Part shown: positions 1 to 11,600 of the stretch, one piece after another | How the letters are laid out: every line of letters starts with the position of its first letter | How positions within the stretch are numbered: the stretch's first letter is position 1 | Source: Prosopocoilus inquinatus | Lineage: Eukaryota > Arthropoda > Insecta > Coleoptera > Lucanidae | Direction of reading: 5' to 3' | DNA: 64,000 nucleotides | Assembly (NCBI GenBank): GCA_036172665.1 | Contig: JAYKNF010000016.1 | Coordinates: 1,984,001-2,048,000, forward strand | Made by a program: the position numbers and the translations under genes | The notes under the pieces: model-generated | Seen by the model: the letters and a program-made list of their open reading frames with translations, nothing else | Told to the model about the DNA's origin: nothing | Databases searched by the model: none

Positions 1-149
1 TTGTTCCTGTGATGTATCTAATCGATCCTTACTTATCTATCTTGTTATTTGACGTTACGATGTACTCCAGTAACTTTGATTTGAGATACGAAATTCTCGG
101 ACGCAGCAGAAGCTGGAAATAGTTTCGAACGAAACAACACGTATTAGCG
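1..149 (+). repeat. Representative 149-bp monomer (numbering reference)
   Basis: I number the unit from TTGTTCCTG at base 1. Landmarks by unit position: 21-26 ATCGAT (ClaI-type palindrome); 29-41, a pyrimidine-rich stretch whose complement holds the GATA-type site AGATAA; 50-60 TGACGTTACGA; 61-73, around ACTCCAGTAA; 75-88, the most variable block (alternatives CTTTGATTTGA, CTCCGATGTGA, CTTTGGTTTGA, CTTTGAATTGA); 96-124, the most constant block (core GGACGCAGCAGAAGCTGG); 127-149, GAACGAA, then CAACACG or TAACACG, then TATTAGCG or TGTTAGCG. The representative unit has 58 G+C in 149 bp and 9 CpG. Position 1 is an arbitrary phase set by the window edge. This first copy carries small variants: TGTACTCC at 61-68, AAATTCTC before the constant block, and TTTCGAAC at 124-131. 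Confidence 0.95.
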
Positions 150-814
150 TCGTTCCTGTGATGTATCTAATCGATCTTTACTTATCTATCATGTTATTTG
201 ACGTTATGATAGACTTCAGTAACTCTGATGTGTGATACGAAGTTTTCGGACGCAGCAGAAGCTAGAAATAGTTTTGAACGAAACAACACGTCTTAGCGTT
301 GTTCGTGTGTTGTATCTAATCGATCCTTACTTATCTATCATATTATTTGACGTTACGATGGACTCCAGTAACTTTGATTTGAAGTACGAAGTTCTCGGAC
401 GCAGCAGAAGCTGGAAATAGATTTGAACGAAATAAAACGTATTAGCGTTGTTCCTGTGATGTATCTAATCGATCCTTACTTATCTATCATATTATTTGAC
501 GTTACGATGGACTCCAGTAACTTTGATTTGAAGTACGAAGTTCTCGGACGCAGCAGAAGCTGGAAATAGTTTTGAACGAAATAAAACGTATTAGCGTTGT
601 TCCTGTGATGTATCTAATCGATCCTTACTTATCTATCTTGTTATTTGACGTTACAATGGACTCCAGTAACTCCGATGTGAGATACGAATTTCTCGGACGC
701 AGCAGAAGCTGGAAATAGTTTAGAACGAAATAACACGTATTAACGTTGTTCCTGTGTTGTATCTAATCTATCCTTACTTACCTATCATATTAATTGACGT
801 TACGATGGACTCCA

Positions 815-2914
815 GTAACTTTGATTTGAAGTACGAAGTTCTCGGACGCAGCAGAAGCTGGAAATAGTTTTGAACGAAATAACACGTATTAGCGTTGTTC
901 CTGTGATGTATCTAATCGATCCCTACTTTTCTATCTTGTTATTTGACGTTACGATGGACTCCAGTATCTCTGATGTGAGATACGAAGTTTTCGGACGCAG
1001 CAGAAGCTGGAAATAGTTTTGAACGAAATAACACGTATTAGCGTTGTTCCTGTGATGTATCTAATCGATCCTTACATATCTATCATGTTATTTGACATTA
1101 CGATGGACTCCAGTAACTCTGATGTGAGATACGAAGTTTTCGGACGCAGCAGAAGCTGGAAATAGTTTTGAACGAAACAACTCGTATTAGCGTTGTTCCT
1201 GTGATGTATCTAATCGATCCTTACTTATCTATCATATTATTTGACGTTACGATGGACTCCAGTAACTCCGATGTGAGATACGAAGTTCTCGGACGCAGCA
1301 GAAGCTGGAAATAGTTTAGAACGAAATAACACGCATTAACGTTGCTCCTGTGTTGTATCTAATCGATCCTTACTTATCTATCATATTATTTGACGTTACG
1401 ATGGACTCCAGTAACTTTGATTTGAAGTACGAAATTCTCGGACGCAGCAGAAGCTGGAAATAGTTTTGAACGAAATAACACGTATTAGCGTTGTTCCTGT
1501 GTTGTATCTAATCGATCCTTACTTATCTATCATATTATTTGACGTTACGATGGACTCCAGTAACTTTGATTTGAAGTACGAAGTTCTCGGACGCAGCAGA
1601 AGCTGGAAATAGTTTTGAACGAAATAACACGTATTAGCGTTGTTCCTGTGATGTATCTAACTTTGATTTGAAGTACGAAGTTCTCGGACGCTGCAGAAGC
1701 TGGAAATAGTTTTGAACGAAATAACACGTATTAGAGTTGTTCCTGTGATGTATCTAATCGATCCTTACATATCTATCATGTTATTTGACGTTACAATGGA
1801 CTCCAGTAACTCCGATGTGAGATACGAATTTCTCGGACGCAGCAGAAGCTGGAAATAGTTTTGAACGAAACAACACGTATTAGCGTTGTTCCTGTGATGT
1901 ATCTAATCGATCCTTACTTATCTATCTTGTTATTTGACGTTACGATGGACTCCAGTAACTTTGATTTGAGATACGAAGTTTTCGGACGCAGCAGAAGCTG
2001 GAAATAGTTTTGAACGAAACAACACGTATTAGCGTTGTTCCTGTGATGTATCTAATCGATCCTTACTTATCTATCTTGTTATTTGACGTTACGATGGACT
2101 GCAGTAACTTTGATTTGAAGTACGAAGTTCTCGGACGCAGCAGAAGCTGGAGATAGTTTTGAACGAAATAACACGTATTAGCGTTGTTCCTGTGATGTAT
2201 CTAATCGATCCCTACTTTTCTATCTTGTTATTTGACGTTACGATGGACTCCAGTATCTCTGATGTGAGATACGAAGTTTTCGGACGCAGCAGAAGCTGGA
2301 AATAGTTTTGAACGAAATAACACGTATTAGCGTTGTTCCTGTGATGTATCTAATCGATCCTTACATATCTATCATGTTATTTGACATTACGATGGACTCC
2401 AGTAACTCTGATGTGAGATACGAAGTTTTCGGACGCAGCAGAAGCTGGAAATAGTTTTGAACGAAACAACTCGTATTAGCGTTGTTCCTGTGATGTATCT
2501 AATCGATCCTTACTTATCTATCATATTATTTGACGTTACGATGGACTCCAGTAACTCCGATGTGAGATACGAAGTTCTCGGACGCAGCAGAAGCTGGAAA
2601 TAGTTTAGAACGAAATAACACGCATTAACGTTGCTCCTGTGTTGTATCTAATCGATCCTTACTTATCTATCATATTATTTGACGTTACGATGGACTCCAG
2701 TAACTTTGATTTGAAGTACGAAATTCTCGGACGCAGCAGAAGCTGGAAATAGTTTTGAACGAAATAACACGTATTAGCGTTGTTCCTGTGTTGTATCTAA
2801 TCGATCCTTACTTATCTATCATATTATTTGACGTTACGATGGACTCCAGTAACTTTGATTTGAAGTACGAAGTTCTCGGACGCAGCAGAAGCTGGAAATA
2901 GTTTTGAACGAAAT
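815..2914. repeat. Duplication of 8 full units plus one short unit, period 1,289 bp
   Basis: Bases of about 815-1625 recur at about 2104-2914. The shared variant CCCTACTTTTC (unit region 26-36) lies at 921 and 2210, a spacing of 1,289 = 8x149+97, because the interval contains the 97-bp unit at 1640. The order of variants after it (TTACATATC, GACATTACG, CAACTCG, GCATTAACGTTGC) is the same in both copies. One visible difference is GGAGATAG in the second copy near 2150 against GGAAATAG. Boundaries are approximate. Confidence 0.8.
1640..1736 (+). repeat. 97-bp short monomer (52-bp deletion), isolated left copy
   Basis: Unit positions 22-73 are missing, joining GATGTATCTAA to CTTTGATTTG at 1660/1661. 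TAA is present at both ends of the lost segment. The box reads GGACGCTGCAGAAGC instead of GGACGCAGCAGAAGC, creating a PstI-type CTGCAG. The unit ends GTATTAGAG. The preceding unit ends CACGTATTAGCG. It lies 28 kb from the other twelve. Confidence 0.93.
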
Positions 2915-5900
2915 AAAACGTATTAGCGTTGTTCCTGTGATGTATCTAATCGATCCTTACTTATCTATCATATTATTTGACGTTACGATGGACTCCAGTA
3001 ACTCCGATGTGAGATACGAAGTTCTCGGACGCAGCAGAAGCTGGAAATAGTTTTGAACGAAACAACACGTATTAGCGTTGTTCCTGTGTTGTATCTAATC
3101 GATCCTTACTTATCTATCATATTATTTGACGTTACGATGGACTCCAGTAACTTTGAATTGAAGTACGAAGTTCTCGGACGCAGCAGAAGCTGGAAATAGT
3201 TTTGAACGAAATAACACGTATTAGCGTTGTTCCTGTGATGTATCTAATCGATCCTTACTTATCTATCTTGTTATTTGACGTAACGATGGACTCCAGTAAC
3301 TTTGATTTGAGATAAGATGTTCTTGGACGCAGCAGAAGCTGGAAATAGTTTTGAACGAAATAGCACGTGTTAGCGTTGTTCCTGTGATGTATCTAATCGA
3401 CCCTTACTTATCTATCTTGTTATTTGACATTACGATGGACTCCAGTAACTTTGATTTGAAGTACGAAATTCTCGGACGCAGCAGAAGCTGGAAATAGTTT
3501 TGAACGAAATAACACGTATTAGCGTTGTTCCTGTGATGTATCTAATCGACCCTTACTTATCTATCTTGTTATTTGACGTTACAATGGACTCCAGTAACTC
3601 CGATGTGAGATACGAATTTCTCGGACGCAGCAGAAGCTGGAAATAGTTTAGAACGAAACAACACGTATTAACGTTGTTCCTGTGTTGTATCTAATCTATC
3701 CTTACTTATCTATCATATTATTTGACGTTACGATGGACTCCAGTAACTTTGATTTGAAGTACGAAGTTCTCGGACGCAGCAGAAGCTGGAAATAGTTTTG
3801 AACGAAACAACACGTATTAGCGTTGTTCCTGTGATGTATCTAATCGATCCTTACTTATCTATCTTGTTATTTGACGTTACGATGGACTCCTGTAACTTTG
3901 GTTTGAGATACGAAGTTCTCGGACGCAGCAGAAGCTGGAAATAGTTTTGAACGAAATAACACGTGTTAGCGTTGTTCCTGTGATGTATCTAATCGACCCT
4001 TACTTATCTATCTTGTTATTTGACGTTACAATGGACTCCAGTAACTCCGATGTGAGATACGAATTTCTCGGACGCAGCAGAAGCTGGAAATAGTTTTGAA
4101 CGAAACAACACGTATTAGCGTTGTTAATGTGATGTATCTAATCGATCCTTACTTATCTATCTTGTTATTTGACGTTACGATGGACTCCAGTAACTTTGAT
4201 TTGAGATAAGATGTTCTCGGACGCAGCAGAAGCTGGAAATAGTTTTGAACGAAACAACACGTATTAGCGTTGTTCCTGTGTTGTATCTAATCGATCCTTA
4301 CTTATCTATCATATTATTTGACGTTACGATGGACTCCAGTAACTTTGATTTGAAGTACGAAGTTCTCGGACGCAGCAGAAGCTGGAAATAGTTTTGAAAG
4401 AAATAAAACGTATTAGCGTTGTTCCTGTGATGTATCTAATCGATCCTTACTTATCTATCTTGTTATTTGACGTTACGATGGACTCCAGTAACTTTGATTT
4501 GAGATACGAAGTTTTCGGACGCAGCAGAAGCTGGAAATAGTTTTGAACGAAACAACACGTATTGGCGTTGTTCCTGTGATGTATCTAATCGATCCTTACT
4601 TATCTATCTTGTTATTTGACGTTACGATGGACTCCAGTAACTTTGATTTGAGATACGAAGTTTTCGGACGCAGCAGAAGCTGGAAATAGTTTTGAACGAA
4701 ACAACACGTATTAGCGTTGTTCCTGTGATGTATCTAATCGATCCTTACTTATCTATCTTGTTATTTGACGTTACGATGGACTCCAGTAACTCCGATGTGA
4801 GATACGAAGTTCTCGGACGCAGCAGAAGCTGGAAATAGTTTAGAACGAAATAACACGCATTAACGTTGCTCCTGTGTTGTATCTAATCGATCCTTACTTA
4901 TCTATCATATTATTTGACGTTACGATGGACTCCAGTAACTTTGATTTGAAGTACGAAATTCTCGGACGCAGCAGAAGCTGGAAATAGTTTTGAACGAAAT
5001 AACACGTATTAGCGTTGTTCCTGTGTTGTATCTAATCGATCCTTACTTATCTATCATATTATTTGACGTTACGATGGACTCCAGTAACTTTGATTTGAAG
5101 TACGAAGTTCTCGGACGCAGCAGAAGCTGGAAATAGTTTTGAACGAAATAAAACGTATTAGCGTTGTTCCTGTGATGTATCTAATCGATCCTTACTTATC
5201 TATCATATTATTTGACGTTACGATGGACTCCAGTAACTCCGATGTGAGATACGAAGTTCTCGGACGCAGCAGAAGCTGGAAATAGTTTTGAACGAAACAA
5301 CACGTATTAGCGTTGTTCCTGTGTTGTATCTAATCGATCCTTAATTATCTATCATATTATTTGACGTTACGATGGACTCCAGTAACTTTGAATTGAAGTA
5401 CGAAGTTCTCGGACGCAGCAGAAGCTGGAAATAGTTTTGAACGAAATAACACGTATTAGCGTTGTTCCTGTGATGTATCTAATCGATCCTTACTTATCTA
5501 TCTTGTTATTTGACGTAACGATGGACTCCAGTAACTTTGATTTGAGATAAGATGTTCTTGGACGCAGCAGAAGCTGGAAATAGTTTTGAACGAAATAGCA
5601 CGTGTTAGCGTTGTTCCTGTGATGTATCTAATCGACCCTTACTTATCTATCTTGTTATTTGACATTACGATGGACTCTAGTAACTTTGATTTGAAGTACG
5701 AAATTCTCGGACGCAGCAGAAGGTGGAAATAGTTTTGAACGAAATAACACGTATTAGCGTTGTTCCTGTGATGTATCTAATCGACCCTTACTTATCTATC
5801 TTGTTATTTGACGTTACAATGGACTCCAGTAACTCCGATGTGAGATACGAATTTCTCGGACGCAGCAGAAGCTGGAAATAGTTTAGAACGAAATAACACG

Positions 5901-7015
5901 TATTAACGTTGTTCCTGTGTTGTATCTAATCTATCCTTACTTATCTATCATATTATTTGACGTTACGATGGACTCCAGTAACTTTGATTTGAAGTACGAA
6001 GTTCTCGGACGCAGCAGAAGCTGGAAATAGTTTTGAACGAAACAACACGTATTAGCGTTGTTCCTGTGATGTATCTAATCGATCCTTACTTATCTATCTT
6101 GTTATTTGACGTTACGATGGACTCCTGTAACTTTGGTTTGAGATACGAAGTTCTCGGACGCAGCAGAAGCTGGAAATAGTTTTGAACGAAATAACACGTG
6201 TTAGCGTTGTTCCTGTGATGTATCTAATCGACCCTTACTTATCTATCTTGTTATTTGACGTTACAATGGACTCCAGTAACTCCGATGTGAGATACGAATT
6301 TCTCGGACGCAGCAGAAGCTGGAAATAGTTTTGAACGAAACAACACGTATTAGCGTTGTTAATGTGATGTATCTAATCGATCCTTACTTATCTATCTTGT
6401 TATTTGACGTTACGATGGACTCCAGTAACTTTGATTTGAGATAAGATGTTCTCGGACGCAGCAGAAGCTGGAAATAGTTTTGAACGAAACAACACGTATT
6501 AGCGTTGTTCCTGTGTTGTATCTAATCGATCCTTACTTATCTATCATATTATTTGACGTTACGATGGACTCCAGTAACTTTGATTTGAAGTACGAAGTTC
6601 TCGGACGCAGCAGAAGCTGGAAATAGTTTTGAAAGAAATAAAACGTATTAGCGTTGTTCCTGTGATGTATCTAATCGATCCTTACTTATCTATCTTGTTA
6701 TTTGACGTTACGATGGACTCCAGTAACTTTGATTTGAGATACGAAGTTTTCGGACGCAGCAGAAGCTGGAAATAGTTTTGAACGAAACAACACGTATTGG
6801 CGTTGTTCCTGTGATGTATCTAATCGATCCTTACTTATCTATCTTGTTATTTGACGTTACGATGGACTCCAGTAACTTTGATTTGAGATACGAAGTTTTC
6901 GGACGCAGCAGAAGCTGGAAATAGTTTTGAACGAAACAACACGTATTAGCGTTGTTCCTGTGATGTATCTAATCGATCCTTACTTATCTATCTTGTTATT
7001 TGACGTTACGATGGA
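2525..7015. repeat. 15-unit higher-order repeat (2,235 bp), two tandem copies
   Basis: Copy 1 runs from about 2525 to 4759 and copy 2 from about 4760 to 7015. Two rare markers give the period: GATAAGATGTTCTTGG at 3311 and 5546, and AATGTGATG (in place of CCTGTGATG) at 4126 and 6361. Both are spaced by 2,235 = 15x149. Differences are few: TTAATTATC near 5340, GACTCTAG near 5690, AAGGTGG near 5720, and AACAAC against AATAAC near 3655/5890. This is back-to-back duplication of a 15-monomer block. Confidence 0.88.
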
Positions 7016-8690
7016 CTGCAGTAACTTTGATTTGAGATACGAAGTTCTCGGACGCAGCAGAAGCTGGAAATAGTTTTGAACGAAATAACACGTGTTAGCG
7101 TTGTTCCTGTGATGTACCTAATCGACCCTTACTTATCTATCTTGTTATTTGACGTTACGATGGACTCCAGTAACTCCGATGGGAGATACGAAGTTCTCGG
7201 ACGCAGCAGAAGCTGGAAATAGTTTTGAACGAAATAACACGTATTAGCGTTGTTCCTGTGTTGTATCTAATCGATCCTTACTTATCTATCATATTATTTG
7301 ACGTTACGATGGACTCCAGTAACTTTGATTTGAAGTACGAAGTTTTGAACGAAACAACACGTATTAGCGTTGTTCCTGTGATGTATCTAATCGATCCTTA
7401 CTTATCTATCTTGTTATTTGACGTTACGATGGACTCCAGTAACTTTGATTTGAGATACGAAGTTTTCGGACGCAGCAGAAGCTGGAAATAGTTTTGAACG
7501 AAACAACACGTATTAGCTTTGTTCCTGTGATGTATCTAATCGATCCTTACTTATCTATCTTGTTATTTGACGTTACGATGGACTGCAGTAACTTTGATTT
7601 GAGATACGAAGTTCTCGGACGCAGCAGAAGCTGGAAATAGTTTTGAACGAAATAACACGTGTTAGCGTTGTTCCTGTGATGTACCTAATCGACCCTTACT
7701 TATCTATCTTGTTATTTGACGTTACGATGTACTCCAGTAACTCCGATGGGAGATACGAAGTTCTCGGACGCAGCAGAAGCTGGAAATAGTTTAGAACGAA
7801 ATAACACGTATTAGCGTTGTTCCTGTGATGTATCTAATCGATCCTTACTTATCTATCTTGTTATTTGACGTTACGATGGACTCCAGTAACTTTGATTTGA
7901 GATACGATGTTCTCGGACGCAGCAGAAGCTGGAAATAGTTTTGAACGAAATAACACGTGTTAGCGTTGTTCCTGTGATGTATCTAATCGACCCTTACTTA
8001 TCTATCTTGTTATTTGACGTTACAATGGACTCCAGTAACTCCGATGTGAGATACGAATTTCTCGGACGCAGCAGAAGCTGGAAATAGTTTTGAACGAAAC
8101 AACACGTATTAGCGTTGTTCCTGTGATGTATCTAATCGATCCTTACTTATCTATCTTCTTATTTGACGTTACGATGGACTCCAGTAACTTTGGTTTGAGA
8201 TACGAAGTTCTCGGACGCAGCAGAAGCTGGAAATAGTTTTGAACGAAATAACACGTGTTAGCGTTGTTCCTGTGATGTATCTAATCGACCCTTACTTATC
8301 TATCTTGTTATTTGACGTTACAATGGACTCCAGTAACTCCGATGTGAGATACGAAGTTTTCGGACGCAGCAGAAGCTGGAAATAGTTTTGAACGAAACAA
8401 CACGTATTAGCGTTGTTCCTGTGATAGATCTAATCGATCCTTACTTATCTATCTTGTTATTTGACGTTACGATGGACTCCAGTAACTTTGATTTGAGATA
8501 CGAAGTTTTCGGACGCAGCAGAAGCTGGAAATAGTTTTGAACGAAACAACACGTATTAGCGTTGTTCCCGTGATGTATCTAATCGATCCTTACTTATCTA
8601 TCTTGTTATTTGACGTAACGATGGACTCCAGTAACTTTGATTTGAAGTACGAAGTTCTCGGACGCAGCAGAAGCTGGAAATAGTTTTGAA
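6200..8690. repeat. 2.5-kb block, copy 1 (partner 22708-25198)
   Basis: This block shares a run of rare variants with 22708-25198 at a constant offset of 16,508 bp: AATGTGATG (6361/22869), the 120-bp unit (7250/23758), AGCTTTGTTCC (near 7513/24021), GATGTACTCC (near 7730/24238) and GTGATAGATC (8421/24929). The offset equals 110x149+120-2, which is explained by the 120-bp unit and the 147-bp unit at 11095. Few substitutions separate the copies, for example TTCCCGTG near 8566 and GGATATAG near 24290. Confidence 0.88.
7250..7369 (+). repeat. 120-bp monomer lacking the constant block (29-bp deletion)
   Basis: GAAGTACGAAGTT runs straight into TTGAACGAAAC near 7344-7346, removing unit positions of about 96-124, which is almost exactly the most constant part of the satellite. 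AGTT occurs at both ends of the lost segment, so the deletion probably used a short direct repeat. Because 120 is a multiple of 3, the reading frame is kept across this unit, which explains the 88-codon open frame at 7225-7491. Confidence 0.93.
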
Positions 8691-11600
8691 CGAAATAACA
8701 TGTACTAGCGTTGTTCCTGTGATGTATCTAATCGATCCCTACTTATCTATCTTGTTATTTGACGTTACGATGGACTCCAGTATCTCTGATGTGAGATACG
8801 AAATTCTCGGACGCAGCAGAAGCTGGAAATAGTTTTGAACGAAATAACATGTATTAGCGTTGTTCCTGTGATGTATCTAATCGATCCCTACTTATCTATC
8901 TTGTTATTTGACGTTACGATGGACTCCAGTAACTCCGATGGGAGATACGAAGTTCTCGGACGCAGCAGAAGCTGGAAATAGTTTAGAACGAAATAACACG
9001 TATTAGCGTTGTTCCCTTGATGTATCTAATCGATCCTTACTTATCTATCTTGTTATTTGACGTTACGATGGACTCCAGTAACTTTGATTTGAGATACGAA
9101 GTTCTCGGACGCAGCAGAAGCTGGAAATAGTTTTGAACGAAATAACACGTGTTAGCGTTGTTCCTGTGATGTATCTAATCGACCCTTACTTATCTATCTT
9201 GTTATTTGACGTTACAATGGACTCCAGTAACTCCGATGTGAGATACGAATTTCTCGGACGCAGCAGAAGCTGGAAATAGTTTTGAACGAAACAACACGTA
9301 TTAGCGTTGTTCCTGTGATGTATCTAATCGATCCTTACTTATCTATCTTCTTATTTGACGTTACGATGGACTCCAGTAACTTTGGTTTGAGATACGAAGT
9401 TCTCGGACGCAGCAGAAGCTGGAAATAGTTTTGAACGAAATAACACGTGTTAGCGTTGTTCCTGTGATGTATCTAATCGACCCTTACTTATCTATCTTGT
9501 TATTTGACGTTACAATGGACTCCAGTAACTCCGATGTGAGATACGAAGTTTTCGGACGCAGCAGAAGCTGGAAATAGTTTTGAACGAAATAACACGTGTT
9601 AGCGTTGTTCCTGTGATGTATCTAATCGACCCTTACTTATCTATCTTGTTATTTGACGTTACAATGGACTCCAGTAACTTTGATTTGAAGTACGAAGTTC
9701 TCGGACGCAGCAGAAGCTGGAAATAGTTTTGAACGAAATAAAACGTATTAGCGTTGTTCCTGTGATGTATCTAATCGATCCTTACTTATCTATCATATTA
9801 TTTGACGTTACGATGGACTCCAGTAACTCCGATGTGAGATACGAAGTTCTCGGACGCAGCAGAAGCTGGAAATAGTTTTGAACGAAACAACACGTATTAG
9901 CGTTGTTCCTGTGTTGTATCTAATCGATCCTTACTTATCTATCATATTATTTGACGTTACGATGGACTCCAGTAACTTTGAATTGAAGTACGAAGTTCTC
10001 GGACGCAGCAGAAGCTGGAAATAGTTTTGAACGAAATAACACGTATTAGCGTTGTTCCTGTGATGTATCTAATCGATCCTTACTTATCTATCTTGTTATT
10101 TGACGTAACGATGGACTCCAGTAACTTTGATTTGAGATAAGATGTTCTTGGACGCAGCAGAAGCTGGAAATAGTTTTGAACGAAATAGCACGTGTTAGCG
10201 TTGTTCCTGTGATGTATCTAATCGACCCTTACTTATCTATCTTGTTATTTGACATTACGATGGACTCCAGTAACTTTGATTTGAAGTACGAAATTCTCGG
10301 ACGCAGCAGAAGCTGGAAATAGTTTTGAACGAAATAACACGTATTAGCGTTGTTCCTGTGATGTATCTAATCGACCCTTACTTATCTATCTTGTTATTTG
10401 ACGTTACAATGGACTCCAGTAACTCCGATGTGAGATACGAATTTCTCGGACGCAGCAGAAGCTGGAAATAGTTTAGAACGAAATAACACGTATTAACGTT
10501 GTTCCTGTGTTGTATCTAATCTATCCTTACTTATCTATCATATTATTTGACGTTACGATGGACTCCAGTAACTTTGATTTGAAGTACGAAGTTCTCGGAC
10601 GCAGCAGAAGCTGGAAATAGTTTTGAACGAAATAACATGTACTAGCGTTGTTCCTGTGATGTATCTAATCGATCCTTACTTATCTATCTTGTTATTTGAC
10701 GTTACGATGGACTGCAGTAACTTTGATTTGAGATACGAAGTTCTCGGACGCAGCAGAAGCTGGAAATAGTTTTGAACGAAATAACACGTGTTAGCGTTGT
10801 TCCTGTGATGTACCTAATCGACCCTTACTTATCTATCTTGTTATTTGACGTTACGATGTACTCCAGTAACTCCGATGGGAGATACGAAGTTCTCGGACGC
10901 AGCAGAAGCTGGAAATAGTTTAGAACGAAATAACACGTATTAGCGTTGTTCCTGTGATGTATCTAATCGATCCATACTTATCTATCTTGTTATTTGACGT
11001 TACGATGGACTCCAGTAACTTTGATTTGAGATACGATGTTCTCGGACGCAGCAGAAGCTGGAAATAGTTTTGAACGAAATAACACGTGTTAGCGTTGTTC
11101 CTGTGATGTATCTAATCGACCCTTACTTATCTATCTTGTTATTTGACGTTACAATGGACTCCAGTAACTCCGATGTGAGACGAATTTCTCGGACGCAGCA
11201 GAAGCTGGAAATAGTTTTGAACGAAACAACACGTATTAGCGTTGTTCCTGTGATGTATCTAATCGATCCTTACTTATCTATCTTCTTATTTGACGTTACG
11301 ATGGACTCCAGTAACTTTGGTTTGAGATACGAAGTTCTCGGACGCAGCAGAAGCTGGAAATAGTTTTGAACGAAATAACACGTGTTAGCGTTGTTCCTGT
11401 GATGTATCTAATCGACCCTTACTTATCTATCTTGTTATTTGACGTTACAATGGACTCCAGTAACTCCGATGTGAGATACGAAGTTTTCGGACGCAGCAGA
11501 AGCTGGAAATAGTTTTGAACGAAACAACACGTATTAGCGTTGTTCCTGTGATGTATCTAATCGATCCTTACTTATCTATCTTGTTATTTGACGTAACGAT

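Noticed and set aside
50..75. Bacterial-type promoter (TTGACG as a -35 box)
   Set aside because: TTGACG occurs in nearly every monomer, no well-spaced -10 box is consistent across them, and the context is eukaryotic satellite DNA.
232..420. 62-codon plus-strand open frame
   Set aside because: It lies inside two ordinary satellite units and ends at the TAG present in nearly every monomer. The same peptide pieces appear wherever the frame happens to open.
1545..1727. 60-codon minus-strand open frame, repeated at 12 other 97-bp units
   Set aside because: It appears only where the 52-bp deletion changes frame and removes stops. The similarity between copies is that of the DNA repeat, not of a conserved protein family.
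7225..7491. 88-codon plus-strand open frame (and its copy at 23733-23999)
   Set aside because: It exists because the 120-bp unit is a multiple of 3 and lacks the usual stop. It consists of two translated monomers, with no signal of a gene.
11070..11363. 97-codon plus-strand open frame
   Set aside because: It was opened by a private 2-bp deletion in one satellite unit. It is the longest frame in 64 kb and is repetitive at the peptide level.
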